Origin: Armatimonadota bacterium
Lineage (GTDB): Bacteria > Armatimonadota > UBA5829
Reading direction: 5' to 3'
Length of the DNA stretch: 7,378 nt
NCBI GenBank assembly: GCA_026415535.1
Contig: JAOAGX010000102.1
Location: 1-7,378 of the forward strand
A model generated the notes under the pieces. It did not search any database and was not told the DNA's origin. It saw only the letters and a list, made by a program, of their open reading frames with translations. Position numbers and translations under genes: made by a program. Positions 1 through 5,485 of the stretch are shown in pieces; within the stretch, counting starts at the first letter, position 1; each line of letters opens with the position of its first letter.

Positions 1-83
1 TAGAACTGGAGACCGGAACCCCGGACGTCGATAGTTACTCTGCCAATGAGGCAGATGATGTTCAATTCCCAGTTCCAGACACG
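1..83 (+). other. Open frame continuing upstream of the WecG/TagA gene (linker or leader)
   Basis: The reading frame of the following glycosyltransferase has no stop between position 3 and the GTG at 84, and it holds no ATG, GTG or TTG before 84. Translated, the 27 codons are rich in Asp/Glu, Pro, Ser and Thr and contain no Lys or Arg, which is linker-like. No purine-rich ribosome binding site precedes GTG 84. Two other readings fit: a different upstream gene could end at the TAG at 1-3 or at the TAG at 32-34 in the other two frames, leaving the rest as leader. The window cannot decide between a fused upstream domain and a separate gene. Confidence 0.4.
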
Positions 84-818
84 GTGTCAAAAAAAACTGT
101 CGATATCCTTGGAGTTAAGGTCCACCAGATCGATATGGCGGAAGCCGTCGAGATTGTCCGAGGTTTTGTTGCAAGTGGCAAGCCTCATATGGTAGTGACG
201 GCTGATTCGTCGATGGTGGTGTTGGCTCGAAAGGATGGCGAGTTTCAAAGACTGGTTAACTCAGCGGATCTAGTCACGCCGGACAGCTCGGGCATCCTAC
301 TTGCGGCAAGACTCTTGGGTCGACCTATAAAAGAACGTGTTAGCGGCTGCGATTTAAGTATTGAGATATGCCGAATCGCAGCCCAGGATGGATTTCCGAT
401 TTATTTGCTGGGAGGTAAACCGGGCGTGGCGGAGGAAGCCGCGCGGCGACTTGTTGAGATGTTTTCCGGCCTTCGTATCGCGGGCACTCAGCACGGATAC
501 TTTGAGCCGTCGCAAGAAGCCGAAATCGTCGCTCAAGTGAAGACATCCGGAGCAAAGATACTTCTTGTTGGGATGGGAATTCCCAGGCAGGAAAGATTCA
601 TACGAGATCACATCGCGGAGCTCGGCGTCTGTGTGGCTATGGGTGTCGGCGGAACGCTAGACGTAATTTCCGGCAAGGTCAAGCGCGCACCTGCCTGGAT
701 GCAGCGCCACGGTTTGGAGTGGCTACACCGACTGGTTATGAACCCGCGCAAGCTCTCCAAAGTGGCCACACTACCACAGTTCCTAGCGATGGTGCTCTGC
801 CAGAAACTCAGGGGTTGA
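84..818 (+). CDS. WecG/TagA/CpsF-family glycosyltransferase
   Basis: This GT26-family enzyme is expected to transfer an N-acetylhexosaminyl group (ManNAc or ManNAcA in characterised members) from a UDP-sugar to an undecaprenyl-linked acceptor at the inner face of the membrane during surface polysaccharide or secondary wall polymer synthesis. The protein is 244 aa from GTG 84, a normal family length. Visible signatures are T39-A-D41 (many members have T-x-N), the LVTPDS segment with D67 at the position of the proposed catalytic Asp of TagA, RVSGCDL (85-91), GGKPG (110-114), GMGIPRQE with Q169, GVGGTLD (187-193) and the basic RAPAW...EWLHRL C-terminal part (201-217) that in TagA contributes to membrane association. 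The start is uncertain because the frame is open upstream and no Shine-Dalgarno is visible. The donor and acceptor cannot be read from sequence. The next gene starts 3 bp downstream, implying cotranscription. Confidence 0.93.
   Translation: MSKKTVDILGVKVHQIDMAEAVEIVRGFVASGKPHMVVTADSSMVVLARKDGEFQRLVNSADLVTPDSSGILLAARLLGRPIKERVSGCDLSIEICRIAAQDGFPIYLLGGKPGVAEEAARRLVEMFSGLRIAGTQHGYFEPSQEAEIVAQVKTSGAKILLVGMGIPRQERFIRDHIAELGVCVAMGVGGTLDVISGKVKRAPAWMQRHGLEWLHRLVMNPRKLSKVATLPQFLAMVLCQKLRG
810..814 (+). promoter_or_regulatory. Ribosome binding site for the PfkB-family gene
   Basis: AGGGG lies at the very end of the glycosyltransferase gene, 7 bp before TTG 822. It supports a TTG start and translational coupling across the 3-bp gap. 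Confidence 0.6.
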
Positions 819-821
819 AAA

Positions 822-1751
822 TTGAGTAACGACAATACTGTTCTCATAGTCGGAAGTGTGGCTCTAGATTCTGTAGAAACGCCCGCAGGGCGGGTTGAAC
901 GCGCGCTCGGAGGGGCAGCAGTCTACTCGTCAGTTGCAGCGAGCTTCTTTGCACCCGTGCGGTTGGTAGGAGTAGTCGGCGAAGACTTTCCCAAGGAACA
1001 CTTAGAATTTTTGGAATCGCGAGGAATCGATACGCGAGGACTTGAGGTTGTACCAGATGGAAAAACATTCCATTGGAAGGGTGCTTACAGAGACGACCTG
1101 AACCAAGCCGAGACCATCGCCACGGAACTCAATGTCTTCCAGAGCTTTAAACCAAAGCTGCCGGAAGATTACCGCGATTCGCAGTTTGTGTTCCTTGCAA
1201 ACATCGACCCGGACTTACAGCTCGACGTACTCGACCAGGTCAGGCGTCCCAAGCTCACGGCCTGCGACACGATGAACTTCTGGATTGCCGGCAAGAAGGC
1301 AGCCCTGCTAGAAGTTTTGCGACGTGTTGACGTGGCATTTATGAACGACGCCGAGGCACGACAACTTACAGGCGAGTCGAATCTCAACCGGGCAGCAAAT
1401 GAAATCCACAGGCTCGGCCCCAAATATGTGGTTGTCAAGAAGGGTGAGCACGGAGCTGTGATGTACTGCGATCAGAGCATGTGCTTCACGGCAGCGTCCT
1501 ATCCATTATTCGACGTGGTCGATCCTACCGGCGCGGGTGATAGTTTCGCAGGCGGATTTATGGGCTACATCGCTCGGATCGGCGAGGTAAACGAAACAAA
1601 CTTGCGTAGAGCCGTAATCTACGGCAGCACGTTGGCCTCTTTTGACGTGCAGGACTTCAGCCTCAACCGGTTCAAGCATCTGACCATGAAGGAAATCAAC
1701 GGGCGCTACGAAGAGTTTCGGCAAATTGTAAGCTTCGAACCACTCCAGTAG
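822..1751 (+). CDS. PfkB/ribokinase-family sugar kinase
   Basis: The 309-aa product belongs to the PfkB (ribokinase) superfamily, cytosolic enzymes that phosphorylate a hydroxyl of a sugar or nucleoside with ATP. The N-terminal strand IVGSVALD and a Gly-Gly pair (30-31) form the substrate-binding end, and the C-terminal signature DPTGAGDSFAGG begins at D234, with D240 the expected catalytic base and the GAG turn the anion hole. The TTG at 822 is chosen because AGGGG (810-814) lies 7 bp before it and no other start fits before the first core strand. It follows the glycosyltransferase by 3 bp, so the two are probably coupled. I recognise the sequence as a conserved subfamily of ribokinase-like kinases (including the stretch FFAPVRLVGVVGEDFP), but know of no proven substrate. 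A role supplying phosphorylated sugar for the surface polymer is only a guess from position. Confidence 0.93.
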   Translation: MSNDNTVLIVGSVALDSVETPAGRVERALGGAAVYSSVAASFFAPVRLVGVVGEDFPKEHLEFLESRGIDTRGLEVVPDGKTFHWKGAYRDDLNQAETIATELNVFQSFKPKLPEDYRDSQFVFLANIDPDLQLDVLDQVRRPKLTACDTMNFWIAGKKAALLEVLRRVDVAFMNDAEARQLTGESNLNRAANEIHRLGPKYVVVKKGEHGAVMYCDQSMCFTAASYPLFDVVDPTGAGDSFAGGFMGYIARIGEVNETNLRRAVIYGSTLASFDVQDFSLNRFKHLTMKEINGRYEEFRQIVSFEPLQ

Positions 1752-1794
1752 CTACAGCCGACGACGCCGAATACTTATCCACGCTGCCGTCTTT

Positions 1795-2547
1795 TTGCGT
1801 CTCTTGAGAACTGACAATTTGATCGAACAGACTCGGCGCTTTGTCTCTAACTTGTGGGCAGGAATCCTGGACATAGTCTACCCACCGCACTGTTTGGTTT
1901 GCAAAAAGTTCGGCGATCTCTACCTATGTCGGAATTGCGTTGAACAGATTCCTATTATCAAGCCCCCATACTGCCGCGTGTGCGGAATCAATGTCGGGCC
2001 GACCGAGCATATATGCGGCGAGTGCCGAAAACGCGAGTATAAGTTTGAGTGCGCTAGGTGCGCAAGCGTTTACGACGGAGTGCTTCGGCAAGCAATCCAC
2101 GCTCTAAAATACGAGTTTCACATAGTGATGGCAGATCCGCTCGCCGAGATAATGATCCGAGCCTTTCCGAATACATATCTTGCGCGACGCGTGGACTTGG
2201 TCGTTCCAGTTCCGATCCATATCACAAAGCTCGTCGATCGAGGCTTCAACCAGTCGGAGGAGCTGGCTTGGCGCCTTTGCGCAGCGGTTGGTCTTCCTCT
2301 AGCAAACGATATCCTGGTTAAGCGCAGAAAAACAAAACCACAAGTCGATCTGCCCGAGGACTTGCGGTTCGCAAACGTTGAAGGAACATTTTCGGTCGCG
2401 CAACCGGAAAGGATTGTAGGAAAACGAGTGCTTGTGATCGACGATGTGTTCACAACCGGCGCAACACTCAGCGAGGCAGCAAAAACACTACGCGCAGCTG
2501 GTGCCTCGTCGGTCTGTGCCTATGCGCTCGCTCGCAGCGTTTATTAA
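1795..2547 (+). CDS. ComF family protein: double zinc ribbon plus phosphoribosyltransferase
   Basis: The product is about 250 aa, typical of ComF/ComFC proteins, cytosolic factors needed for natural transformation in several bacteria and also widespread in species not known to be competent. Two Cys4 clusters are visible: C33, C36, C45, C48 and C60, C63, C74, C77, fitting a double zinc ribbon. A type I phosphoribosyltransferase domain follows, with RGFNQSEELA, the KRRKTKPQ...R..N segment, and the PRPP loop VLVIDDVFTTGAT with D216-D217 and T220-T224. All core motifs are intact. The start is not resolved: in-frame TTG codons at 1795, 1804 and 1819 are possible, none has a convincing Shine-Dalgarno, and there is no early ATG. 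It follows the kinase gene by 43 bp, so it may share that transcript. Nothing else in the window points to DNA uptake. Confidence 0.94.
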   Translation: MRLLRTDNLIEQTRRFVSNLWAGILDIVYPPHCLVCKKFGDLYLCRNCVEQIPIIKPPYCRVCGINVGPTEHICGECRKREYKFECARCASVYDGVLRQAIHALKYEFHIVMADPLAEIMIRAFPNTYLARRVDLVVPVPIHITKLVDRGFNQSEELAWRLCAAVGLPLANDILVKRRKTKPQVDLPEDLRFANVEGTFSVAQPERIVGKRVLVIDDVFTTGATLSEAAKTLRAAGASSVCAYALARSVY

Positions 2548-2580
2548 CCCGCTCCCCAATACTCTACGTAAAGGCTCGTT

Positions 2581-2711
2581 ATGGAGAAAAAGAGGAGACA
2601 CATACGCGCGACTCACTGGTGCCACAAGTCGAAGCACAGTAAGCCGGATTCTGTAAAGACTACCAGTACAAGCACTGTAACTTCGAGAAACACGACGAGC
2701 TTAATTCGTAA
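2581..2711 (+). pseudogene. Possible short ORF with a -1 frame change, not recognised
   Basis: An ATG at 2581, preceded by AAAGG about 7 bp upstream, opens a basic frame beginning MEKKRRHIRATHWCHKSKHSK. Left alone, this frame runs to a TAG at about 2779 (65 aa) but becomes a low-complexity Thr/Ser run. A -1 change of frame near 2641-2643 would instead join it to a stretch starting AGFCKDYQYKHCNFEKHDE and ending at TAA 2709-2711, giving about 43 aa with three Cys and several His. The second stretch looks more protein-like than the continuation. This could be a small His/Cys-rich metal-binding protein broken by a real or sequencing frameshift, or it could be chance. I know no family for it. Confidence 0.2.
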
Positions 2712-2754
2712 TCTGGGCTTGCTAAGGCTTATCATGTTTGGAAGACTAAGGAAC

Positions 2755-2775
2755 CCACAGAGGACCCAACTGTGG
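2755..2775. promoter_or_regulatory. Small dyad upstream of the rhomboid gene
   Basis: CCACAG (2755-2760) and CTGTGG (2770-2775) form a perfect 6-bp inverted repeat around a 9-base centre. There is no T-run after it, so an intrinsic terminator is unlikely. Its position just before a TTGACA hexamer makes a protein binding site possible, but six base pairs is weak evidence. Confidence 0.25.
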
Positions 2776-2780
2776 TAGAA

Positions 2781-2808
2781 TTGACAGGGCGTCTTTACCG
2801 CCTAGAGA
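2781..2808 (+). promoter_or_regulatory. Weak candidate promoter for the rhomboid-DUF5693 pair
   Basis: A perfect -35-like hexamer TTGACA (2781-2786) is followed after 16 bp by TAGAGA (2803-2808), which matches only three positions of the -10 consensus. Transcription from here would leave a leader of only a few bases before ATG 2820. A second TTGACA (2813-2818) abuts the start codon. The 272-bp gap after comF makes a promoter in this stretch likely, but this exact placement is uncertain. Confidence 0.25.
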
Positions 2809-2819
2809 GAGCTTGACAG

Positions 2820-3644
2820 ATGATCCCTCTAGCAGACGAAAATCCTTCTGGAAAGAAACCCTACGTGGTCTACGCGCTGATTGCGGTTAATGTATTCTTG
2901 TACGCCATCGACTACCTAGGCACACAGGTATACAGGGGCATTCCGATCAGCGGATTATGGAACTATTCGATGGTCCCGGCTGCGGTCATTACGAATACTC
3001 CCGTTCCGGTACAGATCAGATACGGGCCTTATCTGGTAACTATCCCGCATGCCGGCCTTGATCCTCAGTGGCTGACGATCTTCACCTCGATGTTTATGCA
3101 CGGAAGTTTCCTTCACATAGCCAGCAATATGCTGTACCTGTGGATATTCGGCAACAACATCGAGGATGCGCTTGGACATATCAGGTTTCTTCTTTTCTAC
3201 TTGGCCTGCGGCGTGTTTGCAGCGCTTGCACACATCTTCTCTAATCCGGCGTCGCAGGTGCCCACTGTCGGGGCAAGTGGGGCAATAGCAGGAGTTTTAG
3301 GAGCATACTTCTACCTGTACCCAGCGAACCGGGTAACGACGCTGGTCATTCTCGGATTCTTCTGGGACTATATAGAGATACCGGCAGTAATAGTGCTTGG
3401 GATATGGTTCCTTACGCAGCTTCTGAACCTTGGCGGAAGCGGTGGAATGACACACGGTGGCGGAGTAGCCTATTGGGCGCATGTCGGAGGATTCGTCGCC
3501 GGAGTAGTGATCATCTTAATCCTCGGTGGTCGCGCTCTACGCAGACCTCCCAGGCAGTATTCCCCCTTATCCCCGCTTGGCGGGTGGGGGAGAAGAGGTA
3601 GTTACGAATACGATCGTCGATACCCCTTCAGAAGATGGAGGTGA
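2820..3644 (+). CDS. Rhomboid family intramembrane serine protease
   Basis: The 274-aa protein is an integral membrane serine protease that cleaves transmembrane substrates within the bilayer. The catalytic serine lies in GASG (S153) and the catalytic histidine in AHVGG (H221); the HGSFLHIASN segment supplies H94, H99 and the oxyanion-site N103. Hydrophobic segments lie at about 14-33, 97-114, 122-140, 149-168, 173-200 and 216-238, a basic six-helix rhomboid. The loop between the first and second helices is long (about 34-93), with no domain I recognise. The tail after residue 240 is rich in Arg, Gly, Pro and Tyr and partly encoded by a palindromic sequence. The ATG at 2820 has only a loose GAGAG about 8 bases upstream. 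The stop overlaps the ribosome binding site of the next gene, so the two are probably translated together. The substrate is unknown. Confidence 0.95.
   Translation: MIPLADENPSGKKPYVVYALIAVNVFLYAIDYLGTQVYRGIPISGLWNYSMVPAAVITNTPVPVQIRYGPYLVTIPHAGLDPQWLTIFTSMFMHGSFLHIASNMLYLWIFGNNIEDALGHIRFLLFYLACGVFAALAHIFSNPASQVPTVGASGAIAGVLGAYFYLYPANRVTTLVILGFFWDYIEIPAVIVLGIWFLTQLLNLGGSGGMTHGGGVAYWAHVGGFVAGVVIILILGGRALRRPPRQYSPLSPLGGWGRRGSYEYDRRYPFRRWR
3562..3590. repeat. GC-rich imperfect palindrome inside the rhomboid 3' coding end
   Basis: CCCCC (3562-3566) pairs with GGGGG (3586-3590), and CCCGC (3572-3576) pairs with GCGGG (3580-3584) around a TTG loop, with an unpaired TTATC/T stretch between the stems. 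The look is that of the short dispersed palindromes (C-run, small loop, G-run, then AGAAG) seen in many bacterial genomes. It lies inside the coding sequence for the hydrophilic tail, about 60 bp before the next start. Only one copy is in the window, so dispersal cannot be shown. Confidence 0.45.
3637..3641 (+). promoter_or_regulatory. Strong ribosome binding site deciding the DUF5693 start
   Basis: GGAGG lies 7 bp before TTG 3649 and immediately precedes the rhomboid stop TGA (3642-3644). It argues for TTG 3649 as the start, not the in-frame ATG at 3526 deep inside the rhomboid gene. Confidence 0.8.
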
Positions 3645-3648
3645 ATCG

Positions 3649-5481
3649 TTGAACCGAAGGACGGTTCTGGTACTGATCCTCATTGCTGGAATCTTAGCTT
3701 CCTTGTTCGTCGCCGCGCAGCGGGTGAAGGTCGAGTCAAGAAACAAGGCAGTAGAACTAGTTGTGGACTACGGAGAAATCGCGCAGATTAGCGCGACAAT
3801 CGGAAAGCCACCCGCCGAATTATTGAGGTCACTCAAACAATCCGGCGCAACCGGCGTAGCAATAACCGAAGAGACCGTTCGCGACGCAGCCGAGCAGTAT
3901 CTGCTCAACCAGCAAATATTAGGCGAGGCTTCCTCGTCACACGGCATCGCAACTATGAAAAATATCGCTCGGGTGCCGGGCTTATCGCTCCAATATTTGG
4001 AACAGCTTCCACTAGGGCTTCCCAAAGATGCAGTCATCAATGCGAAGAAGGCCGGCATGACGATCATCGCACGTCTTTTAAACTATCCGGGCGTGACACC
4101 AGAAGCGATCCACAAGTCACTAGTTGACTTGAAACACCTAGGCATTAATACAATAATTTTCCAGGGCGATCAGGTACTAGGGTTCAGGGGCGCAGTTAAG
4201 GAAACAGCGAACTCGCTCGTAGAAAACGATCTGATTTTCGGTCAAGTCGAATTCGCCAAGCAGAAGGGCGAGACCGAACTCGCCGAATACGCTCAGTCAA
4301 ACGTGATTCCGGTACACAGCATAACCCAGAACGAGATGCCAACTCTCTCCGAGAGCGCGATTGTCGAGCGGTTCAAGAAGGCGGTTCGCGAGCGCGGAGT
4401 CCGCATTTGCTACGTGCGGATGTACGATACAGCTTCGGCAGACCCCGTGCGCGTCAACTGTGACTATATCCGCAAGATCGCTAGAGGAATCATTGAGGCC
4501 GGGTACACGTTCAAAAAGTCACACCCGATTGAGGAGATTTGCAGTCCGGCGTCGGCAAAGATGTTGGCAGGAGCAGGGGTTGGAGCCGGGTCACTTCTTT
4601 TGCTCATGACCTTATTCGAAGTCTCCGTACCGGCAGGAATACTATGGTCGGTGCTTACCATTGGTGCTTGCGCGGGATTGTCCGGCTGGGGCGATATGGG
4701 CAGGAAGATAGTAGCGCTATTGGCAGCAGTCGTCTTCCCAACACTCGCAGCACTCTGGTCCGTGCGCGGCTCCCCTGAATCGCCAGTGGAATCAGATAGA
4801 TCAATAGCGCGCGCAGTGGGTAGGTTGATAGGTGCGTCGGCAATAAGTGTTGCTGGTGGAATCCTCATAGTCGGGCTGCTTAGCTCCAGGACGTTCATGC
4901 TTCGGATTGACCAGTTTATGGGAATAAAAGTTGCCCACGTGGCTCCAATCCTTACGCTAGCGGCGGTATTTGCGGGAGGCATCGCGTGGAAATCCGACAC
5001 CTGGCAAGCTCAGAAACGAAAAATAAGGGAGTCATTCGGAAGCCTAATAGGAAGCCCCATCCTAATGTGGCAGGCGATTGGTCTGTTGGTGGCAATGGCG
5101 CTCATTGGGCTAATGGTGGTGCGGACCGGCAACGAAGCCGGACTTGAAGTCAGCTCCATAGAGCTCAAAATGAGATCCATACTTGACAGAGCACTAGTAG
5201 TTCGACCCCGTACAAAGGAGTTTTTGATCGGGTATCCGCTGCTGTTGGTTGGTTTAGTAATGGCCGTACGTGGTCGAAGGCGGTCGGCATCGATATTGGT
5301 CACACTTGGCTCAATAGGACTGGCATCCGCGCTAAATACGTTTTGCCACACACACACACCACTCGTCGTTACGTCACTCAGAACATTAAATGGCCTCGTC
5401 ATTGGGTTGTTGATCGGCTTGATTGCGTATTGGCTGTTGCGAAAACTTCCGCTGGAAGAAAAACAAGATTTGCCGCGATAA
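3649..5481 (+). CDS. DUF5693 family multi-pass membrane protein
   Basis: From TTG 3649 the product is 610 aa. A first membrane helix (about 5-23, preceded by Arg-Arg) is followed by a large soluble region (about 25-300) and then nine or so hydrophobic segments (about 307-324, 327-345, 352-370, 393-411, 428-445, 472-490, 526-541, 547-562, 578-597). The positive-inside rule puts the soluble region outside the cytoplasm. That region alternates short hydrophobic strands with helices (around 136-146, 164-178, 194-204, 218-226, 251-259), compatible with a TIM-barrel-like fold, though this is inference. Conserved-looking membrane motifs are RTGN (492-495) and NTFCHTHTPL (563-572). I assign DUF5693 from the overall layout and these motifs; its members commonly sit beside csaB (wall-polymer pyruvyl transferase) and wecG/tagA genes, suggesting a cell-envelope role, but the biochemical function is unknown. 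It starts 4 bp after the rhomboid stop. Confidence 0.85.
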   Translation: MNRRTVLVLILIAGILASLFVAAQRVKVESRNKAVELVVDYGEIAQISATIGKPPAELLRSLKQSGATGVAITEETVRDAAEQYLLNQQILGEASSSHGIATMKNIARVPGLSLQYLEQLPLGLPKDAVINAKKAGMTIIARLLNYPGVTPEAIHKSLVDLKHLGINTIIFQGDQVLGFRGAVKETANSLVENDLIFGQVEFAKQKGETELAEYAQSNVIPVHSITQNEMPTLSESAIVERFKKAVRERGVRICYVRMYDTASADPVRVNCDYIRKIARGIIEAGYTFKKSHPIEEICSPASAKMLAGAGVGAGSLLLLMTLFEVSVPAGILWSVLTIGACAGLSGWGDMGRKIVALLAAVVFPTLAALWSVRGSPESPVESDRSIARAVGRLIGASAISVAGGILIVGLLSSRTFMLRIDQFMGIKVAHVAPILTLAAVFAGGIAWKSDTWQAQKRKIRESFGSLIGSPILMWQAIGLLVAMALIGLMVVRTGNEAGLEVSSIELKMRSILDRALVVRPRTKEFLIGYPLLLVGLVMAVRGRRRSASILVTLGSIGLASALNTFCHTHTPLVVTSLRTLNGLVIGLLIGLIAYWLLRKLPLEEKQDLPR

Positions 5482-5485
5482 ACTC

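Noticed and set aside
1752..1794. A promoter or terminator between the PfkB and comF genes.
   Set aside because: The 43-bp gap shows neither a stem-loop with a T-run nor a convincing -35/-10 pair.
2641..2654. AAGCCGGATTCTGT resembles the reverse complement of the conserved 3' region of RNase P RNA.
   Set aside because: A minus-strand rnpB would have to run some 300 bp into the rhomboid gene, and I see no counterpart of the conserved GAGGAAAGTCC 5' element there. The match is best taken as chance.
3526..3648. Extension of the DUF5693 protein to ATG 3526, giving 651 aa.
   Set aside because: It would overlap the rhomboid gene by more than 100 bp, and the GGAGG at 3637-3641 with TTG 3649 gives a well-placed start right before the membrane helix.
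4464..5000. A 178-codon open frame on the minus strand inside the DUF5693 gene.
   Set aside because: It is antisense to hydrophobic codons of a recognised gene, has low-complexity composition, and shows no recognisable motif.
5347..5359. A (CA)6 tract inside the DUF5693 gene that could be a slippage-prone phase-variation site.
   Set aside because: It encodes part of the conserved-looking CHTHTP motif, so protein constraint explains it, and six dinucleotide units is short for phase variation.
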